Source of the DNA: JAFLUQ01 sp964537995
Lineage (GTDB): Bacteria; Bacillota; Clostridia; UMGS1883
Assembly (NCBI GenBank): GCA_964537995.1
Contig: CAZICW010000005.1
Coordinates: 1 to 52,808, forward strand
Direction: 5' to 3'
Length of the DNA stretch: 52,808 nucleotides
A program made the position numbers and the translations under genes. A model generated the notes under the pieces. The model made no database searches, was not told where the DNA came from, and saw only the letters and a program-made list of their open reading frames with translations. This document shows positions 24,150-33,161 of this stretch, piece by piece (position 1 is the stretch's first letter; each line of letters opens with the position of its first letter).

Positions 24150-26126
24150 TCATGACACCTCTGTCAAATCTATATATCGGCTTCCGTTTTCGGCGATAAA
24201 TTCCTTCCTTCCCGCAAGATTGTCGCCGAGCAGCAGCTCCAGCATATCGGCGGTCGCCTTTGCGTCCTCGGGCATAACCTGAATAAGGCGGCGCGTTTCG
24301 GGATTCATTGTGGTGCGGCTCATCATCTCCGGTTCATTTTCGCCCAAGCCCTTGCTGCGCTGTATGTCAACGCCCTTGTCTGGGAGCTTTGCCAGAATTT
24401 CCGCCTTTTCGCGTTCGTTGTAGGCGAAATAGGTGTCTTTTTTATGGTTTATTTCAAACAGCGGCGACTCCGCGATGAAAACCTTCCCCTCGTTTATGAG
24501 CGTGGGCGTCAAGGTATAAAGCATCGTAAGAACAAGGGTGCGGATATGATACCCGTCAACATCCGCGTCGGTACAGATTATAATCTTATTCCAGCGCAGA
24601 GCGGAAAGATCAAAATCGGCAAATTCCTTGTTGTACTTCGTTTTTGTTTCAACGCCGCAGCCGAGAACCTTCAGCAGATCCGTTATAATCGGGCTGGCGA
24701 AGATTTTGTCGAAATCCGCTTTATAGCAATTCAGAATTTTTCCGCGTATCGGCATGACCGCCTGAAACGCGGCGTTGCGCCCCATGATTACGCTTCCTTT
24801 CGCGCTGTCGCCCTCAACAATATAAAGCTCGCGCTCATTTACATCCTTGCTGCGGCAGTCCACAAATTTTTTGACACGGTTTGTGGCGTCCACATTTACG
24901 CTGAGCTTCTTTTTCGCGTTTGTACGGGCTTTTTCGGCGGTTTCACGGCTGCGCTTGTTCAGCAAAACCTGTTCGCAGATACGCGCCGCTTCGGGAATGT
25001 TTTCAATGAAATAGGCCTCAAGCTGATGGCGGATAAATTCCGTCATAGCCTCCTGAATGAATTTGTTGGTTATGCTTTTCTTCGTCTGGTTCTCGTAGCT
25101 CACAACGGTGGAAAAGCAGTTTGTGACAAGGATAAGACTGTCGGTCACATCGTTCCATGTTATCTTGCTTTCGTTTTTCGAGTATTTTCCGTTTTGCTTC
25201 AGATAGCCGTCAATCGCGGCGACAAACGCGCTTTTTGCCGCTCTTTCGGGCGCGCCGCCGTATTCGAGATAGCTGCTGTTGTGATAATATTCGATTTGGT
25301 GAAAGTCATTGGAAAACGCGAACGCAAAGCTGATTTTCACCTTGTAGTCGTTCATATCGGCTCTGTCGCGTCCCGTGCGCTCCCCGCTGAAAAAGGTCGG
25401 CTCATTAAGTCTTTTTTCGGGGCAAAGCTCGTTTATGTAATCCACAATCCCGCCCTCGTAGCAGTATTCAAAGCGCTGCACCCCCTCGTCGCTGTGGTAT
25501 GCGAGCTTGAAGGTAAGTCCCGCGTTTATTACCGCCTGCCTTTTCAGACTTTCGCGGAAAAAGTCGAGCGGAATGTCGATGTCGGTGAAAACATCAAGAT
25601 CGGGACGCCATTTTATGGTCGTTCCCGTGCGGCGGTATTTTTTTTCTTCTTTATAAAGTCCGCCGACGTTTTCTCCCTTCTCGAAATAAAGCTTATATTC
25701 GTAACCGTCACGGCAAACCGTCACGTCCATATACTCCGACGCGTACTGGGTTGCGCAAAGCCCCAGCCCGTTCAGTCCGAGAGAATAAAGGTAGCTTTCG
25801 TCTTCCCCCTTGTCGTACTTCCCGCCGGCATACATTTCGCAAAAAACCAGCTCCCAATTATATCTATTTTCACGAGGATTCCATTCCACGGGGCAACCGC
25901 GCCCGTAGTCCCTGACCTCAATCGAGCAATCGGCATATCGCGTGACCTCAATCACGCTGCCGTGACCCTCCTTTGCTTCGTCGATGGAGTTGCTTATAAT
26001 TTCAAAAACGCTGTGTTCGCAGCCCTCAAGTCCGTCGCTGCCGAAGATTACTCCGGGGCGCTTACGCACCTTTTCGGGCCCTTTGAGCATGGTTATGCTT
26101 TCGTTGCCGTAGGTTTTTTTAGCCAT
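24150..26126 (-). CDS. GyrB/ParE-like type IIA topoisomerase ATPase subunit, no partner seen
   Basis: A 658-residue topoisomerase B subunit: GHKL ATPase domain (catalytic Glu42 in FEIISNSIDEA, lid GLNGLG, QTK loop NQTKKS), transducer domain, and TOPRIM with EGDSAKGS and CTDADVDGYHIRT, then KGLGENEPE. Relative to housekeeping GyrB the N-terminal half is clearly diverged (SNSIDEA for the usual DNSIDEA, LGLNGLG for GGLHGVG). Type IIA enzymes need an A subunit for strand cleavage; none adjoins, because the downstream side is the terminator and htrA. It may be a second, specialised topoisomerase whose A subunit lies elsewhere. It has its own promoter with a palindrome near the transcription start. 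Confidence 0.93.
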   Translation of the reverse strand: MAKKTYGNESITMLKGPEKVRKRPGVIFGSDGLEGCEHSVFEIISNSIDEAKEGHGSVIEVTRYADCSIEVRDYGRGCPVEWNPRENRYNWELVFCEMYAGGKYDKGEDESYLYSLGLNGLGLCATQYASEYMDVTVCRDGYEYKLYFEKGENVGGLYKEEKKYRRTGTTIKWRPDLDVFTDIDIPLDFFRESLKRQAVINAGLTFKLAYHSDEGVQRFEYCYEGGIVDYINELCPEKRLNEPTFFSGERTGRDRADMNDYKVKISFAFAFSNDFHQIEYYHNSSYLEYGGAPERAAKSAFVAAIDGYLKQNGKYSKNESKITWNDVTDSLILVTNCFSTVVSYENQTKKSITNKFIQEAMTEFIRHQLEAYFIENIPEAARICEQVLLNKRSRETAEKARTNAKKKLSVNVDATNRVKKFVDCRSKDVNERELYIVEGDSAKGSVIMGRNAAFQAVMPIRGKILNCYKADFDKIFASPIITDLLKVLGCGVETKTKYNKEFADFDLSALRWNKIIICTDADVDGYHIRTLVLTMLYTLTPTLINEGKVFIAESPLFEINHKKDTYFAYNEREKAEILAKLPDKGVDIQRSKGLGENEPEMMSRTTMNPETRRLIQVMPEDAKATADMLELLLGDNLAGRKEFIAENGSRYIDLTEVS

Positions 26127-26146
26127 TTCATGTGTTCCTTTCGTAT

Positions 26147-26164
26147 GTTTATTGTGTAATAAAC
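26147..26164. promoter_or_regulatory. Palindrome in the gyrB-like gene leader (possible operator)
   Basis: GTTTATT and AATAAAC pair over 7 bp around GTGT. It lies just downstream of the predicted start of transcription (about +8 to +25), a position suited to a repressor or to an mRNA hairpin. The regulator is unknown. Confidence 0.45.
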
Positions 26165-26168
26165 ACTA

Positions 26169-26570
26169 TCATATACTTATTATATCACAGCTTTTTTGAT
26201 AAGTAAAGCGTAAAATTGAGTTCAAAATCACGCTTATAAATGCCGCGGCATAAATTTCCGGAGCCACATTCAGGCGCAGCATAAGCCATGCCGCCGCAAA
26301 CAGTATTACGCAGCGCGGCAGACTGACAAGCGACAGCGCGACTCCGGCCGTCAGCAGCAGCGTCCAGAACACGGCGGGACTTTCTCCCGTAAGCATGGCG
26401 CATATGTCGGCGGCAAGAGCGCCGAGTACGACAACATACCACCCGCACGGAGGAAGCTTCGGAAGCGACACAAAAGCCGCCGCGGCCGCAAACGCGGCGC
26501 CCGCAACGGGTACGCCCGTCACAAGGCATAATAAACCCGCCGCGCAAAAAAGTAAAGTCCGCTTTGTCAT
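26169..26570 (-). CDS. Small hydrophobic membrane protein, unknown function
   Basis: A 133-residue protein with about four hydrophobic segments and short basic turns, rich in Ala, Leu and Val; I recognise no family. The start ATG 26570 has GGAGA seven bases upstream; a longer frame reaching into the hflX region would overlap the hflX promoter and start and is not credible. It lies upstream of the gyrB-like gene on the same strand, separated by that gene's own promoter. Codon use looks like that of its neighbours. Confidence 0.65.
   Translation of the reverse strand: MTKRTLLFCAAGLLCLVTGVPVAGAAFAAAAAFVSLPKLPPCGWYVVVLGALAADICAMLTGESPAVFWTLLLTAGVALSLVSLPRCVILFAAAWLMLRLNVAPEIYAAAFISVILNSILRFTYQKSCDIISI
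26179..26207 (-). promoter_or_regulatory. Sigma-A promoter of the gyrB-like gene
   Basis: Minus strand: TTTACT, 17-base spacer, TATAAT, lying within the 3' end of the upstream membrane-protein gene. Start near 26172. Confidence 0.65.
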
Positions 26571-26610
26571 TGCGATTCTCCTTCCTTTTTTATTTTTCCC
26601 CAATATGCAC

Positions 26611-26639
26611 TTGATATTCCGCGCGGCTTCTGGTAAAAT
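26611..26639 (+). promoter_or_regulatory. Sigma-A promoter of hflX
   Basis: TTGATA, 17-base spacer, TAAAAT. The start would fall near 26646, ruling out the ATG there and supporting the start at 26664. Confidence 0.7.
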
Positions 26640-26663
26640 AAAATTATGATTGGAGGAATCGCT

Positions 26664-27929
26664 ATGACAGTCGAAAAGGAAACCGAGCGCGCGATACTCT
26701 GCGGCGTACACACGGGCAGCCTCGATATTTTGTCGGACACGACGGAGGAAACCATGAACGAGCTTTGCGAGCTGGCGCAGACAGCGGGAGCGGCCGTTGT
26801 CGCGGTAATGGTGCAGAACCGCGAAAAACCCGACGGCGCGGCATATTTCGGCGAGGGCAAGCTTCAGGAGCTGAAGACCGCCGCGGCAAGTCTCGACGCC
26901 ACGCTGCTGATATTTGACGACGAGCTGACCGGCAGCCAGATAAGGAATATAGAGGAAGCCGTCGGTATAAGAGCAATTGACAGAAGCACATTGATTTTGG
27001 ATATATTCGCGGGTCGGGCGAGGTCACGAGAGGGCAAGCTGCAGGTTGAGTTAGCGCAGCTTCGGTATAATCTGCCGAGACTTTCCGGAATCGGAAATCA
27101 GCTCAGCCGTCTCGGCGGCGGCATCGGAACGAGAGGCCCCGGCGAAACCAAGCTGGAAAGCGACCGCCGCCACATTTACCGACGAATAGCGTCACTTGAG
27201 AATGAGCTTGGCGAGGTTGAAAAGCACCGCGGTCTTCTGCGTTCGCGCCGCAGCAAGGACGGCGTCGCGACGGCGGCGCTGGTCGGTTATACCAATGCCG
27301 GAAAAAGCAGCCTTATGAATCGTATCACAAGCAGCGATATTTTTGCCGAAAATATGCTTTTCGCGACCCTTGACCCGACTGTACGCTCTCTTGAGCTGCC
27401 GGACGGGCGGAATGCGGTCATGATTGACACCGTCGGCTTCATACGCAAGCTTCCCCATCATCTTATAAAGGCGTTTCGTTCCACTCTCGAGGAGGCGTGC
27501 GAAGCGGATGTTCTGCTTCACGTCATCGACTCGGCGGATCCGGAAATGCAAACTCACATCCGCGTGACGGACGAGCTTTTGAAGGAGCTTAACTGCAAGG
27601 CGCGGCGCATTATCGCGGTGTTCAACAAGTGCGATATTGCGCCGCCGCTTTCGCCGCGTCCGAACGGGGAATATACGGACTACGCCGTTGTCAGCGCGGA
27701 AACAGGCGAAGGAATTGATGAGCTTATGTCGATTCTGGAGGACGCTTTGCCGGGGAAAAAGCGAAAAATGACCGTGCTTGTCCCGTACTCCGACAGCGGT
27801 ACGGCGGCAAGGCTGCACGACAGCGAGGTCATTCTTTCCGAGAGCTACGGCGCGGACGGCATAAAAATCACGCTTACAGCCGACGAAGCGCTGTATTCAA
27901 GGCTTAAAAGGTATGAGGCGGACATATGA
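26664..27929 (+). CDS. hflX: GTPase HflX
   Basis: Ribosome-splitting/rescue GTPase of 421 residues, used under heat and antibiotic stress. It has the HflX N-terminal domain (NREKPDGAAYFGEGK), the glycine-rich linker GIGTRGPGETKLE, and a G domain with G1 GYTNAGKSSL, G3 DTVGFI and G4 NKCD. The ATG 26664 has GGAGG seven bases upstream. It overlaps the following gene by 4 bases (ATGA). Confidence 0.97.
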   Translation: MTVEKETERAILCGVHTGSLDILSDTTEETMNELCELAQTAGAAVVAVMVQNREKPDGAAYFGEGKLQELKTAAASLDATLLIFDDELTGSQIRNIEEAVGIRAIDRSTLILDIFAGRARSREGKLQVELAQLRYNLPRLSGIGNQLSRLGGGIGTRGPGETKLESDRRHIYRRIASLENELGEVEKHRGLLRSRRSKDGVATAALVGYTNAGKSSLMNRITSSDIFAENMLFATLDPTVRSLELPDGRNAVMIDTVGFIRKLPHHLIKAFRSTLEEACEADVLLHVIDSADPEMQTHIRVTDELLKELNCKARRIIAVFNKCDIAPPLSPRPNGEYTDYAVVSAETGEGIDELMSILEDALPGKKRKMTVLVPYSDSGTAARLHDSEVILSESYGADGIKITLTADEALYSRLKRYEADI

Positions 27930-28555
27930 ACGAAAGCTATAAAACCGTAAAAAAATACGCCTTCGCGGAAACGACCGAAAAGCGAAGCCGCTTTATCGGT
28001 CACTGCCGTCCCGTAAAAACCGAGGACGAGGCGATAGGCTTTATAAATGCCGTGCGCGCGGAGCACCGCGAAGCGACGCACAATGTCTATGCGTATATTC
28101 TCCGCGAAAACAACATCATGCGCTACAGCGACGACGGCGAACCCGCAGGCACGGCAGGTCTTCCCGTTTTGGAGGCTCTGCGCGGAGAGGAACTGACCGA
28201 CGCGGCTGTCGTGGTTACGAGATATTTCGGCGGGACGCTTCTCGGTACGGGCGGGCTTGTCCGCGCCTACGGCAAAAGCGCGCGGCTCGGCATTGACGCG
28301 GCGGAGCGCGTGGAAAAGCTGCTCTGCGACGTTTATTCCGTTAAAACCGACTACTCCTCATACGGGAAGCTGCAATACGCCGTCGTAAACGGCGGATATA
28401 TATTGCGCGGCACTGTTTTTTCCGACTCGGTTGAGCTTACGGTCTGCGTCGAAAAGGCTAAATGCGGCGAATTTGAAAAGCTCGTTACCGAAATAAGCTT
28501 CGGAAAATGCCGCGCCGAGCGTACAGCAACGGAGTATGTCGATAAGGAATTGTAA
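27926..28555 (+). CDS. IMPACT/YigZ family protein
   Basis: A 209-residue protein of the UPF0029/IMPACT family, with the signature YSDDGEPAGTAG and VVTRYFGGTLLGTGGLVRAYG in the N-terminal domain and a ferredoxin-like C-terminal domain. Cellular function in bacteria is unclear; a link to translation regulation is known for the eukaryotic relative. The start codon overlaps the hflX stop (ATGA), so the pair is probably translationally coupled. Confidence 0.93.
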   Translation: MNESYKTVKKYAFAETTEKRSRFIGHCRPVKTEDEAIGFINAVRAEHREATHNVYAYILRENNIMRYSDDGEPAGTAGLPVLEALRGEELTDAAVVVTRYFGGTLLGTGGLVRAYGKSARLGIDAAERVEKLLCDVYSVKTDYSSYGKLQYAVVNGGYILRGTVFSDSVELTVCVEKAKCGEFEKLVTEISFGKCRAERTATEYVDKEL

Positions 28556-28561
28556 CGGAGA

Positions 28562-28610
28562 ACAAAAAATTTGCCGCAATTTCCGCGGCTGCTGCGGAAA
28601 TTGCGGCAAA
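28562..28610 (-). terminator. Strong terminator after the amidase pair
   Basis: A perfect 17-bp stem (28570-28586 with 28594-28610) with a 7-base loop; on the minus strand it is followed by TTTTTTG. It sits at the meeting point with the plus-strand YigZ gene and could stop transcription from that side by structure, but there is no T run on plus. Confidence 0.85.
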
Positions 28611-28645
28611 GAGGGACGGCGACAGTCCTTTCCCGTCCGCCTGTA

Positions 28646-29794
28646 TTATTGCTTCATTGCTTTGAGGGTAGCCATGATTCCCCTGTAAATTCCCTCCGCC
28701 ATAGCTTCCCTGCCTTCGGAACTCATAAGGTATCCGCGGTCGGATTCATTGCTCAAAAAGCCGGTTTCGACAAGGGCGGCGGGCTGAGCCGTTTTGCTCA
28801 CGACATAAAGAAGCGAGCCGTCATGAATCTGCGCCGCGCCGAGGTCGGTTGAGGAAACCGTCGAATTATAGATATTCTGCGCCAAAATCGTTCCGTATTT
28901 TGAATCGGGGTCATAATAAACCTGCGTTCCGTTCGTTTCGGGATTTTCAAACGAATTACAATGTATGCTTACAAATATTGCCGGTATTCCGTTATCGGTT
29001 TTTCGGCTTGCGATATCCACTCTTTCCTGATTCGAGAGAGTGGTTTTATTGTCGCTGCGGGTCATTATCACGTTTATTCCGTCCGCCTCAAGCTTGCTTT
29101 TGACCAAAAGAGCTATAGCAAGGTTGATTTCGCTCTCATCGGCTTTGCCGCTGACGTTGCCGGAATCGGTTCCGCCGTGTCCGGAGTCAAGCACAACCGC
29201 GGCATAATCAAAATTCTTTGTCAGTGTTGTATCCACGGTTCCTACGGTGTCAAGCGACACATAGCCGCTGTCCGCGGCTTCGGAAGCCGTACTCCCGTTC
29301 TCGGCAATGCCCTCCGTGCTTTCGTAAAGCGAAACCACGCGCCTGTCATTGTCCCAGTCAACCTCAAAGCCGAGAAGATTCGCCGCAACGCGTACAGGCA
29401 CCATCGTTTTGTCATTGATAATCATCGGCGCGGGGTCGGTTGAGGGAATGGTTATTTTCGCTCTTCCCATGTAAATTACGCGGCTTCCCGCCGTAAAAAT
29501 TATCTCCGTTCCCTTATAGGAAATGGAAGTCTGAGCCGTTTCGTTTATCCATTTGACCTGCGCTCCGACGGCTTCAAAAACCTCGCGAACGGGTACAAGA
29601 GTTCTGTCCATAAGTATTATCGGGGGCATTTCCTTCGTTTTGATTCGTTCTCCGTTTACTTCAACGTAAATATCGTCTTCGTTATAGTAATGGTATATTT
29701 CGTCGTAAATCAGATTCATTTCGACGCCGTATGCCGTCGCCTGAATAAACAACATCGCGGCAAGCAAAACCGCCGATGCTTTGATTGTTTTCAT
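28646..29794 (-). CDS. N-acetylmuramoyl-L-alanine amidase with stalk domain (paralogue 1)
   Basis: A 382-residue secreted amidase that cuts the MurNAc-L-Ala bond in peptidoglycan. Signal peptide about 1-22, a copper-amine-oxidase-N-type stalk domain (about 40-158), a Ser/Thr-rich linker, then Amidase_3 with zinc ligands His206 (DSGHGG), Glu222 and His278 (SIHCNS) and catalytic Glu343 (LVETGF). It is a close paralogue of the upstream gene but lacks its AMIN domain. The start has GGGTGATAAT before the ATG. The gap to the upstream amidase is 40 bases, so they share a transcript. Confidence 0.95.
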   Translation of the reverse strand: MKTIKASAVLLAAMLFIQATAYGVEMNLIYDEIYHYYNEDDIYVEVNGERIKTKEMPPIILMDRTLVPVREVFEAVGAQVKWINETAQTSISYKGTEIIFTAGSRVIYMGRAKITIPSTDPAPMIINDKTMVPVRVAANLLGFEVDWDNDRRVVSLYESTEGIAENGSTASEAADSGYVSLDTVGTVDTTLTKNFDYAAVVLDSGHGGTDSGNVSGKADESEINLAIALLVKSKLEADGINVIMTRSDNKTTLSNQERVDIASRKTDNGIPAIFVSIHCNSFENPETNGTQVYYDPDSKYGTILAQNIYNSTVSSTDLGAAQIHDGSLLYVVSKTAQPAALVETGFLSNESDRGYLMSSEGREAMAEGIYRGIMATLKAMKQ

Positions 29795-29834
29795 ATTATC
29801 ACCCTTTGCCCACCCTTTGCCGAGCAATACTTCC

Positions 29835-31442
29835 TTAAATGCCCTTGTCCGCCTTCATTGTTTTAATTGTAGCCACAATTCCTTCGTATATTCCCTGCGC
29901 AAGAGCCTCCTGACCGGCGGAGCTTGTGAGGTATGCGCGGTCGCTGCTGTTGCTGATAAACGCCGTTTCCACAAGGGCAGCGGGCTGGATTGTTTTGCGG
30001 ATTACGTAAAGATGAGAGCCGTCATGAATCTGCCCGGGCTTAAGCGGAGTGAGAGAAATATTTGAATTGTATATATTCTGCGCCAAAATCGTTCCGTATT
30101 TTGAGTCCGGATGATAGTAAACCTGCGTGCCGTTCGATTCTGTATTTTCAAACGAATTGCAGTGTATGCTGACGAACACCGCCGGCATACCGCCGTTGGT
30201 TTCGCGGCTTGCGATGTCAACTCTGTCCTGCAGCGTCGGATAGGTGTTGTCGTCCGTACGCGTCATAACAACGGTTATGCCGTCCGCCTCAAGCTTGTCC
30301 CTCACAAGAAGGGATATTGCGAGGGTTACGGCGCTTTCCCTTACTCCTTCGCCGAGAGCGCCGGGATCGCTTCCGCCGTGGCCGGGATCGATTACAACCG
30401 CGTTATAGTCAAAATTTTTCGACACGGTTGTGTCCACGGTGCCGCTTGTGTCAAGCGACACGGAGCCGTTGTCCGTTCCGTTTGATGTGTTTTCGGCGGT
30501 TTCTTCTTCGTCACCGTCCGAGGGAACATAAACCGCCCCGTTCACGAGGTCGCCGATTTTTGTCGTATATTTTCCCGACGCGGCGGTTGCCGCAATTACA
30601 ATTCCGTCCTCGCTTCTGTATATTTCAATGTTCGGCTGACTGCTTACGTCCAAAACTATGCGCGCCATATCCGTATGGTTTGCGCCGCGCACGTCGCTTA
30701 CAACCCTTCCGTTTACCGTCAAATTCATGGCCGCGCTTGTGAGCTGAGAGCCGTCGAAATCCAACACAACGCGTTCGGGAGTGTCATAGCGCGCAATGTC
30801 GGGCTCAACGGGTTTGCTGTATGTCAGATATATGAGGTCGGTTTTCCCCGACGATTCATATGTTATTTTGCTTATAACGCTGTCGGAAGCGGGCGTCTGC
30901 GCTCCGCCTTCGCCGTTATCCTCCTCCGCTTTATCCTCGGAGTCATTTCCGACAATGCCCTCCGCGCTTTCGTAAAGCGAAACCACGCGCCGGTCGTTGT
31001 CCCAGTCCACCTCAAAGCCGAGGAGATTTGCCACAATGCGCACCGGCACCATAGTTTTGTCGTTGATAATCATCGGAGCGGGGTCGGTTGAGGGAATGGT
31101 TATCTTCGCCCTTCCCATATAAACGGTGCGGCTGCCGATTGTAAAAAGCACCTCTGTTCCCTTATAGGAAATCGAGGTCTGCCCCGTTTCGTTTATCCAT
31201 TTGACCTGCGCGCCTATAGCTTCAAAAACCTCCCGAACGGGTACAAGCGTCCTGTCCATAAGTATTACGGGGGGCATTTCTTTCGTTGCGATTTGTTCCC
31301 CGTTGATTTCGATGTAAATGTCGTCCTCGTTATAATAGTGATATATTTCATCGTATATCAAATTCATTTCAACGCCGTATGCCGTCGTCTGAAAAAGCAA
31401 CAGCGCGGAAATCAAAAACGCCGTAAGTCTGAATTTTTTCAT
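29835..31442 (-). CDS. N-acetylmuramoyl-L-alanine amidase with stalk and AMIN domains (paralogue 2)
   Basis: A 535-residue secreted amidase: signal peptide (MKKFRLTAF, hydrophobic core), stalk domain almost identical to that of the downstream paralogue, an AMIN domain (about 190-300: KTDLIYLTYSKPVEPDIARYD..., DFDGSQL) for envelope targeting, then Amidase_3 with DPGHGGSDPG, ESAVTL, SIHCNS and ALVETAF, so all zinc and catalytic residues are present. AGGTGG precedes the ATG. The pair arose by tandem duplication followed by gain or loss of the AMIN domain. Confidence 0.95.
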   Translation of the reverse strand: MKKFRLTAFLISALLLFQTTAYGVEMNLIYDEIYHYYNEDDIYIEINGEQIATKEMPPVILMDRTLVPVREVFEAIGAQVKWINETGQTSISYKGTEVLFTIGSRTVYMGRAKITIPSTDPAPMIINDKTMVPVRIVANLLGFEVDWDNDRRVVSLYESAEGIVGNDSEDKAEEDNGEGGAQTPASDSVISKITYESSGKTDLIYLTYSKPVEPDIARYDTPERVVLDFDGSQLTSAAMNLTVNGRVVSDVRGANHTDMARIVLDVSSQPNIEIYRSEDGIVIAATAASGKYTTKIGDLVNGAVYVPSDGDEEETAENTSNGTDNGSVSLDTSGTVDTTVSKNFDYNAVVIDPGHGGSDPGALGEGVRESAVTLAISLLVRDKLEADGITVVMTRTDDNTYPTLQDRVDIASRETNGGMPAVFVSIHCNSFENTESNGTQVYYHPDSKYGTILAQNIYNSNISLTPLKPGQIHDGSHLYVIRKTIQPAALVETAFISNSSDRAYLTSSAGQEALAQGIYEGIVATIKTMKADKGI

Positions 31443-31534
31443 AAGACCACCTCTGTACCCTCAATTCGACACTTTATTATTTTATCCCTTTTTTTATTTC
31501 AATTTGTTAAACAATTGTAACATTTTTGTAAAAT

Positions 31535-32563
31535 CTACCACCTGAGCTGTCCGTTATCGCCGTCGTCAAACGGAAGCTTATAGTGTTCATACGCCGCTTT
31601 CGTGGCGCAGCGTCCGCGCGGAGTACGGCTGAGAAAGCCGAGCTGCATAAGATACGGCTCGTACACATCTTCGATTGTGGACGCGTCCTCGCCGATTGTG
31701 GCGGCAAGGGTATCCAGTCCGACCGGACCTCCGCCGAAGGTGCGGATTATGGAAAGAATCATATTTTTGTCAACGGCGTCAAGCCCCAGCTCATCAATTT
31801 CAAGCATTTTCAGAGCTTTGTCGGCGGCTTCCTTTGTTATCCGTCCGTCGGCCATAATCTGGGCGAAGTCGCGCACCCTGCGCAGCAGCCTGTTGGCGAT
31901 TCGGGGCGTGCCTCGCGAACGGGACGCGATTTCCGCCGCGCCGCCCGCGTCAATTTCTATGCCCAATATTCCCGCGCTTCTGCGCACTATAGTCACCAAA
32001 TCCTCTGTGTTGTAAAGCTCCAGTCTCGAAATAACTCCGAAGCGGTCGCGAAGCGGAGCGGAAAGCAGCCCCGCCCTCGTCGTCGCGCCCACAAGAGTGA
32101 ACGGCGAAAGGCTGAGCCGCACCGACTGTGCGCTCGGCCCTTTTCCGATTATTATATCCAACGAAAAATCCTCCATCGCGGGATATAAAATTTCCTCAAC
32201 GCTTCTTGAAAGGCGGTGAATTTCATCTATAAAAAGCACGTCATGCGGGGCAAGATTCGTAAGTATTGCCGCCAAATCCATGGGCTTTTCGATTGCGGGG
32301 CCGCTGGTTACGCGAATATTCACTCCCAGCTCGTTGGCTATTATGCCGGCAAGCGTGGTTTTGCCCAGCCCGGGAGGCCCGTAAAGCAGACAGTGGTCAA
32401 GAGCTTCATTTCTTTCAAGGGCGGCGCTGATATAAATTTTCAGTCCTTCCTTGACCTTGTCCTGCCCGATATAATCGTCCATCGTTTTTGGACGTATGCT
32501 GAACTCCAGCTCATCGTCGCCGCCGAGCTGCCGTCCGGAAATGATTCGGTCGTCAAATTCCAT
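31535..32563 (-). CDS. ruvB: Holliday junction branch-migration ATPase RuvB
   Basis: AAA+ motor of the RuvABC resolvasome; 342 residues with Walker A GPPGLGKTTLA, Walker B DEIHR, sensor and arginine-finger regions (GATTRAGLLSAPLRDRFG) and a winged-helix C-terminus. It starts 11 bases inside the end of ruvA, with GGAG upstream of the ATG. Last gene of ruvC-ruvA-ruvB. Confidence 0.99.
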   Translation of the reverse strand: MEFDDRIISGRQLGGDDELEFSIRPKTMDDYIGQDKVKEGLKIYISAALERNEALDHCLLYGPPGLGKTTLAGIIANELGVNIRVTSGPAIEKPMDLAAILTNLAPHDVLFIDEIHRLSRSVEEILYPAMEDFSLDIIIGKGPSAQSVRLSLSPFTLVGATTRAGLLSAPLRDRFGVISRLELYNTEDLVTIVRRSAGILGIEIDAGGAAEIASRSRGTPRIANRLLRRVRDFAQIMADGRITKEAADKALKMLEIDELGLDAVDKNMILSIIRTFGGGPVGLDTLAATIGEDASTIEDVYEPYLMQLGFLSRTPRGRCATKAAYEHYKLPFDDGDNGQLRW

Positions 32564-33161
32564 TGCTCATTCTCCTTAAAGCTTCCTTAATTATTTCCTC
32601 CGTCGCAAGGGTCTTGCCCTCGGAGCTTATACCAACCACGGTTTTTTGAGCCTCGCTCGGAGAGCAGCCGAGAGCTATCAGCGCGTTTATCGCCTTAACG
32701 TCCTCCGACGCCGCGGCGGCGGCCGGAGTCTTTGCCGCCCCGAACGCTTCCGCGTCGGGAATGCCGACCTTTTCCCTGAGTTCGAGGATAATTCTCTGCG
32801 CAATCTTCCCTCCGACGCCCTGCGCCCGCGAAATTGCCTTTGCGTCGCCGCTCACAATCGCCGCCGCCAACTCGGACGGAGGCAGCGCGCTGAGTATCGC
32901 CAGCGCCGCCTTGCAGCCCACGCCGTTGACGGAGAGGAGCTTGTTGAAATACTCAATTCCTTTTTTGTCCGAAAAGCCGTAAAGCTCCATCGCGTCCTCG
33001 CGGACATGAAAATAAGTATATATTTTCGCTTCGCGTCCCTCCTCGGGGACGAGAGCCAAATCTATCGTCGGCATAAACACGCGGAAGCCCACGCCGCCCA
33101 CGTCAATTATAAGGCTGCCTGTCTCCTTGTGCGCGATTTTTCCGCTCAAATACGAAATCAT
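32553..33161 (-). CDS. ruvA: Holliday junction DNA-binding protein RuvA
   Basis: Tetrameric junction-binding protein; 202 residues with OB-fold start (MISYLSGKIAHKE), helix-hairpin-helix region (VNGVGCKAALAIL; AQGVGGKIAQRIILELREK) and a mobile C-terminal domain that contacts RuvB. GGAGGG precedes the start. It overlaps ruvC (ATGA) and ruvB. Confidence 0.98.
   Translation of the reverse strand: MISYLSGKIAHKETGSLIIDVGGVGFRVFMPTIDLALVPEEGREAKIYTYFHVREDAMELYGFSDKKGIEYFNKLLSVNGVGCKAALAILSALPPSELAAAIVSGDAKAISRAQGVGGKIAQRIILELREKVGIPDAEAFGAAKTPAAAAASEDVKAINALIALGCSPSEAQKTVVGISSEGKTLATEEIIKEALRRMSNGI

Noticed and set aside
24444..26159. Long plus-strand open frame opposite the gyrB-like gene
   Set aside because: Antisense shadow of a clearly conserved topoisomerase gene.
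31500..31520. Palindrome TTGTT-A-AACAA upstream of the amidase pair
   Set aside because: Too short and AT-rich to call an operator, and no clear promoter could be anchored next to it.
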